DNA from: Emydura subglobosa
Taxonomy: Eukaryota > Chordata > Testudines > Chelidae
Length of the DNA stretch: 64,000 nt
NCBI GenBank assembly: GCA_007922225.1
Contig: ML679966.1
Coordinates: forward strand, 37,911,943 to 37,975,942
Reading direction: 5' to 3'
The position numbers and the translations under genes are program-made. How positions within the stretch are numbered: the stretch's first letter is position 1; the number at the start of each line of letters is the position of its first letter. This document shows positions 24,030 through 36,809 of this stretch, in pieces. The notes beneath the pieces were generated by a model, which saw only the letters and a list, made by a program, of their open reading frames with translations, was not told the DNA's origin and did not search any database.

Positions 24030-25830
24030 CTCTGTCAAGACAAGTATAAAAATATAATAAGGCTGGCTAAGAAGGAAATTGATGAGTAACTAGCTAAATA
24101 CCACAAAAACTAACAGTAAAAATATGTTGAAGTACATCAGAATCAGGAAGCCTGCCACACAGTCAATGGGGCCACTGAATGATCGATATTACTAAAGGAG
24201 CACTCAAGGAAAATAAGGCCATTGCAGAAAAGCTAAATGAATTATTTGCATTGGTCTTTACCACAGAGGATTTAGGGGAGATACATAAAAAGAATAGCTA
24301 TGATGTGGGTAACAAATCTGAGGAACTACCCTAGAGGAGGTTACCAGGACCAGATGCTAGTCACTGAAGAGTTCTGAAGAAATTCAAATATGAAATTGCA
24401 GAACTACTAGCTGCAGTATACAACCTATCATTTAAATTAGCCTCCGTACAAGATGACCGGAAAATAACTAATTAACACTATTTTGTTTTTAAAAGGTTCC
24501 AGAGATGATCCTGGCAATTACAGGCCAGTAAATCTAACTTCAATGCCAGGTAAATTGGTTGAAACCATAGTACAAAACAGAATTATCAGACACATAGATA
24601 AACATGGTATGTTGAGGAAGAGTCAACACAGCTTTTGTAAAAGGAAGTTACACCTCACCAATCTACTAGAATTCTTTGAGAGTGTCAACAAGCACGTGGA
24701 CAAGGGTGATGCAGTTAATATAGTGGACTTGGACTTTTAGAAAGCCTTTGACAAGGCTCCTCACTAAAGGCTGTTAAGCAAAGAAAGCAGTTATGGGATA
24801 AAATGGAAGGTCCTTTCCTGGATCAGTAGCTTGTTAACATATAGGAAACAAAGGGTAGGAATAAATGGTTATTTTCACAACGGAGAGGGGTAAATAGCGG
24901 GATCCTCCAGGATCTATACTGAGACCACTGCTGTACAACATATTCATACATGATCCTGAAAGAGGGTGAACAGTGAGGTGGCAAACTTTGCAGAAGATAC
25001 TAAATTACTCAAGATAGTTAAGTACAAAGCAGACTGTGAAGCGTTACAAAGGGATTTCATTAAATTGCTGACTGGGCAAAAATGGCAGATGAAATACAAT
25101 GTTGATAAGTGCAAGGTAATGCACTAGAAAAAATAATCCCAGCTAAACTTACAAAATGATGGGATCTAAATTAGTTGTTACTACTCAAGAAAGATCTTGG
25201 AGTAACTGTGGATAGTTCTCTGAAAACATCTGTTTAATGTAAAGCAATCATGAAAAAGTTAACAGACTGTTAGGAACCATTAGGAAAGGGATAGATAATA
25301 AATCAGAAACTATCATAATTTCAATATACAAATCCATGGTACACCCACTCCTTAAATACTGCATGCCCCATCTGAAAGAGATAAAATAAAATTGTAAAAC
25401 GTACAGGGAAGGACAACAAAACTGATTAGGGATATGGAACAGCTTCCACATGAGGAAAGATTAAAAAGATCTGTACTGTTCATCTTAAAAAAAAAAAAAA
25501 AAAAAAAGAGTTTACTAAAGGGAATATGACAGAGGTCATGATGGTGTGGAGAAAATGAATAAAGAAGTGCTATTTATCCCTTTACTTAACACAGGAACTA
25601 GAGCCCATGAGATGAAATTAATAGGTAGCAGGTTTAAAACAAACAAAAAGAACATCTTCCCACAATACGTAGTCAGCCTACAGAACTCATTGCCAGGGAA
25701 TGTATCACTCAAAATTGCCCTGTTCTATTCATTCCCTGTGAAGCATCTGTCACTGGCCACTGACACAACATACGATACTGAGCTAGATGGACCATAGGTC
25801 TGACCCTGTATGGCCATTCTTATGTTCTTA
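24030..25830 (+). pseudogene. CR1 LINE with decayed ORF2 (reverse transcriptase)
   Basis: This is the longest CR1 copy here. Text from about 24060 is the region before the RT domain. The frame at 24483-24740 carries NYRPVNLTSMPGKLVETI and KSQHSF, the CR1 RT fingers region, and stops just after IVDLDF, where the family reads YLDFSKAFD; the next bases still encode KAFDKAPH. Further frameshifts follow. The frame at 25546-25797 holds the ORF2 C-terminus (QYVVSLQNSLPGNV). It ends in ATTCTTATGTTCTTA. A 21-A tract at 25487-25507 expands a short A run of the family sequence. Not functional. Confidence 0.9.
25487..25507. repeat. Internal A21 tract in CR1
   Basis: Twenty-one A after CATCTT, where related copies here have AGAAAAGAG-type text (compare TCTTTTCTAAGATGAACAG at 15470, antisense). 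Slippage expansion is likelier than a poly(A) tail because CR1 sequence continues on the far side. Confidence 0.85.
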
Positions 25831-25834
25831 AGTG

Positions 25835-28055
25835 TAGGCATAGATCTTTACTCATATTGAACAGGAGTAAACTTGTGAAGGAACCACACATAATACATAA
25901 ACTTTGCACTTAATACCGAGGACCCCAAAGATATTTAAACTTAATTCAAAAAGTTCTCCCAAGGACATGCAGGAAATTGCCATATCTGTCACAAGCCAGA
26001 TCCTACATTTACTTTTCTGGGTCCTACTACACAGCTAAAGTTTATTGTGCTGCCTTCAAACAAAGATAGGAGTCCAGAGAGTCATTGTGGAGGCACAGAG
26101 CATCAAAACAGATGGGCTGGGTATAGAATTGTTGCCAGGTCTGGGAAAGAGAGAGTAAGTGCTTTAATGAAAATATTGGGGAAATGTGAGAGAGGCAAAG
26201 ATATCTGTTACAAGTAATAGCACAGCTTTTAATGACTCATGTAAAACTTAAAGCGTATTACAAACAGTACAATTTTCCAGGCAGAATGCTTAACAAGCCA
26301 ACCATCTGTAGCAGAAATGATTATTACCACCAGGAAACTTGTGAGATATTTTAAACCTTAAACATTTGTGGCTCTTCACTTTCATAGTATATCAAAATAC
26401 TCCTAGAAATCAGTTACTCCACAAATGTCATTACAAAAGCAAATTCACATTTTCTACATTAAAAAAATGTGCTTTGAGTGTGTTCACTATGGAACCCAAT
26501 GGTGTTTTACTCAGCAGTACTCAATTATTATTGCTGAAATAGTAGTTGGTATATTCAAGTCATTTGTGGAATCATCTGGAGACATGAAGACCATTTCTGA
26601 TGTGCAACCAGTTTGGAAAGTGGTTTTTGAGAATTAAAATTGTCGACAAAGTCATAAATGCTATGATAACAGAAATACTGGATGTTTTCTTATACATTTC
26701 AGCCATGTAGAAGGAAAATAAATGTATGCAGTTGCAAATGTATACAGCTGCATGTGTGATGAATTTCTGTTGCATCCTTTCAGTTACAATGCACACTGCT
26801 ATGTCTTAAAAGCAGTCGGAAAACATTTGATTTGTGAATCTTTGACAGTTATAACAACAAAAAGAAGCAATGTATGACAGAACTGTCTCTCAAGACCTCA
26901 CATGAGCAAGGTACACTCAGATGCAGTGGACACCGAACATCATCTCTCTCTATACTATGGATTCCATAGTTTCTGAAAACTTGTCTGTCTTTCTCTTCAA
27001 AATGTTGTTGCATTGGGAAGGTCATTTTTGGGAGTTCCTCTAATCAGTGAGCCATTTGAGAAACTGTTCAGCTCTGTTGCACTCTGGTACACTTTGCTTT
27101 CCGAGGGTCTTCTCCCACCAATGTCAGTGGCCAAACTCTTACCATCTTCAGTATTCTCAGGATTTAGGACCAAGAACCCAGAGATGTTTAATTGCAATTT
27201 CAATTTCAATTCATAAACCACTGATTCATTCAAAACAAAGTTTACATTTCAAAACCCCATATATTATTTCAGTATCTTCCTTAAGTATTTTATAAATAAG
27301 CCCTGTGAAATTTAGCTGTGATTTCAAAGCATATTAATAGTGAATAATATTTTCTTTGAATTTGTATTAAATCAGTGTATTTGTTGAAAATGTGAAGAAG
27401 AAATTTTAGCATTGTCTGCATTCAAGAGGATTTCACAATAAAAACAATAACATAATGTACCGTATCTTACAGATTACCAGAATGAATATTGATGTAAATT
27501 GCAAATACAATAGTATAGAAATTTTTCGGCTGTCTTTTTCTTTAATATGAACATTCCATACAGAAATTTATCCAAATAAATGTAGGTATTAAAACACTAG
27601 AATGAAAGGTATACAGTAAGCTAACCTTACTCGGCAATCTCCACTTGTAAGAGATTCACTCAGATTCTCAAATTGGGAATTCACAAACTACTGTGCAAAG
27701 GGGCCATAATCCAGGCACAGTTGCCTGGTAAATAATTCCTTTGGTGGTGGGCAAATCCTTTGTAGTGCATTTACATCAGAGCCAGGCCCTTTGGCTTTGT
27801 CATGCCCTGGGGAAACGTTACGTTTCAGAGGCAGAAAGTGGGCATGATGGAGCACCAACACTACCCTGGAAATATCCATTAAGAACCCCGTATCAGTGTT
27901 ACAAGATAGAAGTGCTTGGAAGCAGCTCTAAATGGCATCGATAGTAGAGAAAGCACTGAGAATCAAGGAGTTATAATTTACTCCCTGATGCCTGTTCTCA
28001 CATTCTCTATCCTACCCTTATGTTGAACAGAGCTTTGGCACAGAAGAGAATCAAA
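25835..28055. other. Intronic stretch without recognisable features
   Basis: AT-rich intron; no exon-like or repeat-like segment that I can name. Confidence 0.65.
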
Positions 28056-28059
28056 GTAT

Positions 28060-28275
28060 TAATAATACCTAGATCTTATAGAGCGCGTTTCATCAGTACG
28101 TCTCAAAGCACTTAATAAAGATCAGTATCACTATCCCCATTATCCAGATGGGGTAACTGAGGCATGGAGTGGTGAATTAACTTACCCAAGATTATCCAGC
28201 AGGCCAGTGGGTGGAGCTAGGAATAAAACCCATCTCTCCTGAATCCCAATTTAGTGCTCTTTCCAGTAGGTGACA
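28060..28275 (+). repeat. MIR-like core-SINE fragment
   Basis: Reads ATCCCCATTATCCAGATGGGG-like text, then GTAACTGAGGCATGGAG, TTACCCAAGATTATCCAGCA and GTGGGTGGAGCTAGGAATA, the MIR/core-SINE signature. The upstream CTTATAGAGCGCGTTTCATC matches a longer sauropsid version. Confidence 0.75.
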
Positions 28276-28289
28276 CTGCAACCAAACAT

Positions 28290-31200
28290 TTTATGCACAA
28301 TTCTGAAGTGTCCCTTCGTTAAGCAACCAATTTCTTTCAGTCCTTTGCATGACAGATTAAGGCCATTGTCATTGTACTTGCGTCCATTTTAAAATTCTTT
28401 ATGAATGTTCCTTTATAACTTATGCTTATTTACTGCACAACATTTGCATAACCAAAGTTAGCATCTTACCAGTTGTGTTCTGTATTTGCTCACTCATTAG
28501 CAATACACCTTTAGGGAATTCAGAGTACAAAGGGTGAAAAGCATAAAATTATGCATTTTAACTTGGAATTGTAACAGATGTATATATAACAAATAGTTGG
28601 TCTGAATATGATATACATTTATAATGGAGTATGGCATTATAACTTCAATTGTAAATACTTTAGGGCAGGGACTGATGCTCTGTCATGTGTTTCTTGAATG
28701 ATGGGGCCCTGGCTTATTTGCAACATATAAATAATATATTTATTTTTACATAGCTTTGTTTACATAGCTTTGCTAAAAGAAGATAGAATTTTGCACAACT
28801 GCCACTAGTTATTCAACAAACAAATCATAACCATTACTTGGAATTATGGTACATATTAACAAGTACTCACCCCTACCTTTTCCCTATAATTTAGGTATCA
28901 CAAGTTGATTTTAAAGACAGAATGGTACATGCTCCCGTGATTGGCGTGCTCTTGAGTTATGAAAAAGTGCTTTGGAGGCACTCAGGCATGTCATGCAACC
29001 CAGTGATCAGTGAGTATAATATTTTCCATTCTGTACCCAATAATACACAGAAGATATGGGTCTGTTCTAGCTTTCACCTAGATAACTTAACTCAGGGTGT
29101 AACAATTCCTCTTTTTAGCTGTAGCTGTCCCTGGTTCATTCCTTGGTATCAGCCAAGATAGTAACCATACAAATTGTTTAGATAAAGTGGAATTTACTGG
29201 AGAATACGCTTGGAAACCTCCCAAATTTAGGTAAGTGGTATAATACCCTACAGAGTACAGAGCTATATTTGTACATTACACCAAGTTTATAAAGGAACTG
29301 CAAACAGTACTTCAGTGGCTGTGCGAAGGGAGACCTCAGAATTGAATGCATAATAGATGGGTTCCCCTGAAAAACTAATGCAATTTAGTCTAGAAATGCC
29401 TTTTTTCCTTGGCATCTCTATGAAACTTGTTGATGCAGAATGTATATTCCACAGGAACCTTACCATCATACAATGGCCTGCTTTTGCTGATCTCTCTGTT
29501 GGTGTAGCTCATCACAGATTTTTAGATGCTCTGGATTGTTTGAGGTTCTCGTGTCTCATGCCAACCCTGACAAGGTATCTGTAGGCTGCAGTTCTTCACA
29601 AAAGGCTTTGTAACTATGCATGTTGTGCATTATGAAACACCGAGTCATATGTCAGATTGTGATGAATGATGGTCACTTTTGAGCATCTCTTTCGTGCATA
29701 ATTTTTTTTATCATAGATTTCACTCTCTTCCATATTTTTCTACATTCCATACAAAAGAGATCAGAATGGGGATAATGATATTTACCACTTGTGTAAAGAT
29801 CTGACATCTACAGATGAAAGTGCTATATCAGCGCTAAGTATTTTTATTATGTGGACCATAATGACAAACAAAACTCTGAGTTTTCTTGGTTTTACATTTC
29901 AGTCAAAAAGTCTGCATTGAGTTTTCTTTTTGTATTTAATGTTATAATTGTTTCTTATTCAAAAAGTACAAAAAATTGTGCATGGAACTTTAAAGATATG
30001 TCCTTCTCCAAGGACCTTATACACTGCATTGTTCTTTCTTGCTGTCTTGGCAGTAAAAAACCATCCACTCCCACTGCTATCGGCAAAAATAAAATAAAGA
30101 TAAAGCTGTGCAAGAGAATAAAACTAACACTTTCGTTACTGTACCTTATGCTCTGCTTCCAGACATCTGCAGTACGTTGTTAATCCATCCTTGAAGCATC
30201 AGTGCATGAATTGAAACTGAGGTGCCTGAAAGCATCAGTAATACAAAGCATCACCATGCTACATTGTGATGGCTCCTTTAAATTACAATATACCATGAGA
30301 ATTCGTATACAAAAGAAGTCTGACATATTCTAAGCCATCACAATGTATCATGTCAATCTATACTACTGAAATGTTTACAAAGAATCATTTCTTGGGGGCA
30401 CTTATGCAGCTGTTAAAGGATCAAACAGCTTTTTCTGCTGTGCATGAGGGAAAAGGAAAGGAAAGTCCACACTGGTAACTCCACATACCCGTGTACTGTG
30501 AATGTTGTATCTGTGCCAGATCTTTAAGAAGAATAATGCATTTGGGGGAGTGTGGAGAAGTAGAGTGATCCTGCCACATATAAGGGAATGTGATCAGTGA
30601 GGCCACATGCAACACAATGTGATTGCATATATGGCCTGATGCAGGGAGGTGCTTACCCACTATAGCCAATAGAGTGATCGATCCTCAGCACCTCCCTGGT
30701 ACAGGCCTACATACAGTCCCCACTGACAGCAAGAGGGATAGAACCTAAGACCATCAGTACCAAAAAGCATAAGATCCTATTGAGTGAGCAAAGGAATAAG
30801 GCCAGTGAGTTTAAGTGCTTCATAGTTTGGGAGCTCAACTTCAGATCATTAGGCCTGATTTTCACATCATCCAAAGTTCCTGTTAAAAGTCAATGGCAGT
30901 GCAAAGAAGCTTGCACTATTATTACTTTTCATGGCTCTAAACATAGCGATTATGTTTGAGTGTTTACTGGGATATTCCTTTTTTTACCATTCCTGCTTGG
31001 TTCCTTTAATAACGCCTTCTGATCTAACAACAGAGCAAGTAACCCATCATCATCAAACATAGAGAGGCATGCACCATATTAATAAAAAATAATGCAGATC
31101 TCTCCCTGTTCATCACATAGGCCCAGAGTTCAAAGTGAACTATCAAGAGTTTATGATCTCTGTGTATGCAAAATGTAATGAAATTCACGCTTAATTTACA

Positions 31201-31780
31201 GTGTTTTGTTTCTTCAATAAAAAACAGGCTGTTTAAATGTTTATTAAATACATGATATTTCTTGATGACAAAGAAAGATTGAAAATGTGTGGATGCTTTT
31301 GAGACTAAGAAGATAAAAGAGAGAAAACATTTTTAATAAAGAGTCAACCCCCAACAGGATTTAAACTCAAGATTTTTTGACATATGAAGGCAGATAAAAT
31401 ATGTGCTGAGCCAGAGAGATTTTGTTTAATAATCATAGAAACGTCAGGTATTATATTATTTCAGCCACCAGAGGGCTCCCATATTTTTCAATGAATGCAA
31501 AGGCAATAAAGCAAATGAAGAATTCATACAAATTTCATATCCCTTATATTCAATTTAAATAATATGTTTTCCCCAATTCATATCAAGATGCACACACATT
31601 CAGATTTCCATGAAAATAAGAGTGTTTGGAGTGTTATATTTTCTTATGCCTAACTAAAAGCTGATTAATAGCAATTCCCCTCCGCCCCCTATATTTTACC
31701 TAGGAACTGGTCCATGAAGAAGTATTTTTAAAGTAAGTTTATATGTTACTTTTAAGTGATGAAGTCTGTTAGATTTTTGC
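28290..31780. other. Intron, mostly featureless
   Basis: Besides the small SINE fragment at 29.8 kb there is a partial AATGG-type palindrome at 30850-30915 (GCCTGATTTTCACATCATCC). Nothing else recognised. Confidence 0.6.
29765..29860 (-). repeat. MIR-like core-SINE fragment, opposite orientation
   Basis: GATGAAAGTGCTATATCAGC and GGGGATAATGATATTTACC are the reverse complement of the 5' part of the element at 28.06 kb. Confidence 0.6.
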
Positions 31781-31789
31781 AATATATAC

Positions 31790-32300
31790 AATGTATGCTC
31801 CCCTTGGAGCACAGCCAGCTCTACTGCCTGGTGTAGGTGAGAGGTGTGAAATGGACCAATCCCTTTGGGTAGACAACATGCAGAGGTGCACCAGCAGGGA
31901 GCAATGCCCCCTTTTCCTCAAACATGTTGGTAACCCACGCAGGCAGCAAGATCCTGTGCTACACCTCTATGAAGAAAAGCACAGGAGAAAGGACTCAAGA
32001 TGGCTTCAATACATCTTTGTGCCCTCCCGACTGTGATCTGCCCTGGGAGCTGCAGTGGTTCTGAGGAGCTGTCTAAGTTACAGCAGACTTGCAGGGCTGT
32101 CTGAGGTGGCTACAGTACTGCCTGGAATATCCGCAGCACTGTGCACCCAATCACGCTCCCACCATACTCCTTACATCAGGGCTTGCACAAGGGCCCACAG
32201 GCAGTTTTCCTCAGTTCCTGCCTGGGAGAATTCTCCCATGGATGGAACTGGGACTTGTAGAGCCCCTTTATGTTGTAAAGAGGCTGAAACATGAGTGAAA
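31790..32300. other. GC-richer block, unclassified
   Basis: Local GC increase with overlapping short open frames at 31791-32036, 32055-32294 and 32089-32298. None has a recognisable motif or splice context. Probably a decayed interspersed repeat. Confidence 0.3.
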
Positions 32301-32379
32301 AGTGGCTCCCCATTATGTTTCTCTCAGACATTTCTCAGCCCAGTTATCTATATTTCCTCATTCCACAGGCCTATTTTCC

Positions 32380-33960
32380 AAAAAACTTAGTTGTATTGCT
32401 CTACTTTGAACCTCCTCAAGTCTTTTGTTAACATGAACACATTAATTAAACTGAGGTTTTTGTGCAGTACAATGAGTTTATTACCTGACTTGTTTTATGC
32501 ATACTTGCATGAATAAAATCCAGTTTAGTATTTGCCTTTTTTGCAATAGTATAGCATTGCTCCATGCTTCATTTACTGTCCATTATAAACCACAGAGCCT
32601 CCTCTGCAATACTAACATGTAACCAGACTATATTTGATTATTTCTCCTCATATGAAGTCTCCTATGTTTGCCTTTATTAACTTACCTGTCATTGACCTTA
32701 GCCCAGTTGTTCAATTTATCAAGATCATTTAAGTCTCCAAAGTATGTGCATTATCTATGAATGTGATTAACACACTTTCCATCATTTCTCTAAATGATTA
32801 ATGAAACCTGAGTAGTTCTAGACTCAGACCAAATATTTGCACTTGACACCACCCTCAAAAACTTGGAACTGAACCACCTGTAACACTTTTGCATTTTAGC
32901 CTGCTGTGTATTCATCACAGTGTAGTTCCATCTAATCCACATTCTTGACGTTCTTGAAATCCAAATTCTTTAAATCAATGGGAGTGTTTCAATTACTTTA
33001 ATGGGAATTGGATCAGGAGCTAAGTTTGCTACCTTATTAAAGAATAAATAATTAACTTGGTTTGCCATTGCATATTTTATGACAAACCCAAGTTGCCTAC
33101 TAACTCCCTTATGCATATTATTTTTTACATGTTATTAAACTGAAAAGGAAATGAGAAGCTGAAAAGTGAGGGGATAATACAAAGTACAAGGTACATGACC
33201 ATGCATTGTACATACTGAATAGCACATGAAAATTAAATAGCAAGAGTATTCTAGAACTACTATGAATAGGGAACTTTTTAGTTATACAAATTCAAAACCT
33301 AAGGCTTACCAAAATCTTTACATTTCCCTCTGAAGAAATATAAAACCCTCAAATTCACTAGATTATTGGATTCCTAAATACTCTCTTTAATCTTGTGTCC
33401 TATTTATCGTCTTATTTTCTTCTAGGTGCTTTCACTACGACTGTTGTGTGAATTGTTTTAAACATTTATCAGATATTGAAGTCAGACTCACTTATCGGCA
33501 TCCTGTTTATTTCTCTTCATAAAACAGGTTTGATGTCTGACTTGCTCCAATCTGCTGAGACCTTATCTATCATCCATGAGGTCTCAAAATATTGCTAATG
33601 GTGACAATATCTTTTCTGCTACCTGCTTTAGCCATCTAAGGTGCATTTCACTAGGGTATGAGGATATGAAATATGTTCATATTATTAAGTGATCTTCCCC
33701 TTCCTGATTCCTCATGATCTTTCCTTTTCCTTTTTAACTATTATTGTATTGAACAGCTTGCTCTGTGAAGACTTCAGAAGAGCAGCATTTCAGGTTTCTC
33801 CTCGTCAACTGTTATTTTCTCCTTCTCTGTTAAGTATTAGACCTACACTTCCTATGCCTTGTTCCATGGTAGGTTATTTTTGTGTTTTTATAACTTTGGC
33901 TAATGGCACCTTATTGTGTCCCTTTCCCCTTTTGACATTGCTCCTTTAGGTCCTTGTTAC
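32380..33960 (-). mobile_element. Divergent CR1/L3-like LINE fragment
   Basis: The + strand carries, in order, TTGAACCTCCTCAAGTC, CATTGACCTTAGCCCAGTTG, TCTAAATGATTAATGAAACC, a block near 33560 reading CTTATCTATCATCCATGAGG, and CTTTCATTTCCTTGTC-like text near 33970. This is the order of the reverse complement of an ancient CR1/L3-type ORF2. Frames are fully broken. Limits and family are approximate. Confidence 0.45.
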
Positions 33961-34119
33961 CTATTCTCATTTCCTTGTCTATTTTAATATAAAAGTTCCT
34001 GGTGCAACTAGTTTGTGTAGTTTTTTAAAATATTTTCCTATTTTTCCTTTGAATTGGAATTATCTGTTGTGCCTTGAATGACATTTACAGTGGACAAACC
34101 TACATAGAATTTATTGTAT

Positions 34120-34205
34120 AAACATATTTCACAACTTTACAAATACCCTCTGAAATATTCCCATTTTGATGATGAGGAAACTGAGTCAAAAGATTTACCA
34201 AAGCC
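34120..34205 (+). repeat. MIR-like fragment, weak
   Basis: GATGATGAGGAAACTGAGTC followed by a worn version of the MIR CTTGCCCAAGGTCAC block. Confidence 0.4.
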
Positions 34206-34779
34206 TCCAGGAAATATGTTAATACATAAGGGAAATTTTTGAAAAAAAAATCAATCCAATATTACTAAAACCAGTTGAGTGCCATCAGTATAACTAACAT
34301 TAAGAATTCTAGTGATCTAGACTGATAGCTGATTCCACTGTTTTAAGCACCACGTAATCTGATCTTGTCCAGAGTGGGAATACCTAACACTGGAAAAAAT
34401 CTTGGCAAATATTTATTTTTGCTTAAACCCATTAGGTTCCACTGGAATAGCTAAGTTGTGAGCCCTACCGTAAATGGGCTCCTGTCAGGTGCTGCATTTC
34501 AAGCACCATGTTGATTACACTGGCTCCGAGTAGGGTTTGTTGACACAATGCTTAAACTAATGAAGGCAGCTTGTGGTCCAGCTGCACTAGGCTTTCAATG
34601 TTGCTAACACCAGAGTTAGATGAACCAGAGTTAGCAATGGTGGGAAATTGACCTGAGTCTGATTATTTTCATTCTATTGCCACTTGATAGAGCTATGAGC
34701 TGCAGTGGAGTCACTGGAGCTGTCTATTTGCAGACTCAGGAAGCTGATATAACTAATGCCCATCATGAAGGTGTTGCAT

Positions 34780-36760
34780 GGAGAGCTGTGCCTTTAAGGA
34801 TTTCATTCGCAGCCCTCAACTTGTGCCTGATACTTCCTGAACCATGGGGTTTATAATCCTGAGATCATTGGCTGTGGGACAGGAGCAAGATCTGCTGAGA
34901 AGAAGGAAGTAGGGTAAAAAGCAGGTCCTGGCTCTCAGTCAAGGGGAGAGCTACGAGCAGCTTCAGGAACCAGAGTCTAGGAAAAAAACAACAATGGCTT
35001 ACTGTTCGGAGGAAGCTGGCAAGAGATCAGGGAACATGTTGAGCAAGGTCTCCTGGGATTCAGGGGTGAGGACTGATAGCAATAGATGTTCCCTGTGAGG
35101 AGGAGAATCAGAATTGAGCCCCAAAGGATCTTAACTGAAAGAGTCTCAGAAAGACCTGGAAAGAGACAGCTAAATGTAGAAATTGTCCCTGCGAAAAGTG
35201 AAGTAAATGTGGAGGTGGGAGCACACTGCTACTTCATTAGTAGGGCCGCGGGACTGGAGTCCATGGAACATGTTCCCTGCATTTTAGCTGCACCTCCTGG
35301 AGCGGGCTGAGCCAATACTCTTGAGACCAAGTGGGAAAGGAGTGAACTAGATATTTCTAGTGGCAGGTGTAAGCCTCTGCAAGAAGGGAGAAGGTCCATA
35401 CCCTGGAGAGAGGCCTTTGGTAAAGAAGTGTGATTCCTGAACTGAGGGGCAAAGGACTATGGAACTGTTGAGCCTGGAAGGGCCAAGAAAAGTTTTAGTT
35501 TGGGAAAGGCCCAGGTCACCTGACAAAAGCCTATAGTAAAAAAGGGCACTGAATGGGGAGGGACAAAGATGTATTTTGCTTTGTTTTGAACTTTGTTTAC
35601 TCTGGAAGGGGGAAATCTTTGCTTTGGCCAGAGAGCCAAAGCACTGAAATCACTCTATTGGTCTGGAGAAGACTGTCTTTAGCAGGAAACTGAGGCAGTG
35701 GCTGTCCACTTGGCATCAGAGATGTAAGCTACACCCTTCACGGGAGGGGGAAGAAGATTAAAAAAAAGGGAACAGGACATTGCTCCTCCCTGCTAGCAGG
35801 CTAGATAAGGAACAGAGCAGTCATATCACCCATTCTCACAAACAGCAGCCAGGAGGATCCAAAGGATGAAGAAGTGACAGAAAGCTCCTTCTCCCTTCCA
35901 GAAGCAAAAGTGATTAGAAGCTTCACACGTAGAAGGCACCAGTCAACAAGAGATCTTTAAGCAGGGTCCAAGGACAGCACTTTGCAGCAGCTGAAGGTGG
36001 CAATGAAGAAGGCTTATAAACAAAGTGTTGTTCCACACTTCCCTGGGATGGACTCCATCCTCATTTTTCATATCTTCCTTCAACTTGTAAATTAAGTCCA
36101 CCAGCCAGTAGGTGTTTGGTAAATTTTTCATGAACTGGCTTTCAGTGGATTTCTGGGAATATTGGGTTTTTGGGTCTGTAAGGGGGTACTGTCCTTTTAA
36201 GATCATGTGAGGGACCAGTTATCCCAGTCCAAGTGTCTGAAATAACTAAAACTAGACCTTGATTAAGAGGAGGCTGGTACTAGGGAATAGTTAGTGTCTG
36301 GGAGGGGAAATGTATAAAGAAAACCCAGGCTAGTGTTTCTTTAAGGGCCTGGGATCAGGAACCTTGTACAGTGGGCAGGGAAAGTCTCCTAGCCAACATA
36401 GACTGATGTTTGGAGTAATTAGACCCACCTCAGAAGACTTGAGTGTCAGGTAACTAGAGGCAAGTGACAAGGAGGAGACTCCCAACCCAGCCAGAGAGAT
36501 TGCTGCTGAGGGAAGAACTTAGCCCTAAGAAGAAAGGCTGTGCAACCCCTGGACCTGAGGGAAGATTCTACTGACCAGGAAAACCCAGATGGGAACACAC
36601 AGGTACCAAGGAAGAAGGCTCTGAAACTCTGAAATTAAAAGGGAGCTGAGTAATCTGAATACATTAGACCTCAGGTGAGAGGGAATATTATTTTAAAGAC
36701 TCTGGGAGTATGTGAATTACTTTTGGGATTCAGAGTGACACTGAGGCAGGATGTATGCAA
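34780..36760. mobile_element. Purine-rich LTR-retroelement-like region, unresolved
   Basis: About 2 kb of purine-rich, moderately GC-rich DNA unlike the flanking intron. TTTAAGG TATA-like words occur at 34793 and 36340, each within text resembling LTR promoters. No pair of ends with a target duplication was found and no protein motif survives in the short frames. It contains the palindrome GGAACATGTTCC at 35265-35276. Could be two adjacent LTR-derived pieces. Confidence 0.35.
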
Positions 36761-36769
36761 GGCCACCCC

Positions 36770-36799
36770 GGGGAGGGGGGCGGGGGGCGGGGGGCGGGG
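36770..36799 (+). repeat. G-run tract, strong quadruplex pattern
   Basis: Runs of 4, 6, 6, 6 and 4 G separated by single A or C. It meets the G3+N1-7 pattern with all loops of one base. It lies on the non-template strand relative to the right-hand flank, opposite the sarcoglycan transcript strand. Confidence 0.95.
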
Positions 36800-36809
36800 A
36801 AGGACAGGA

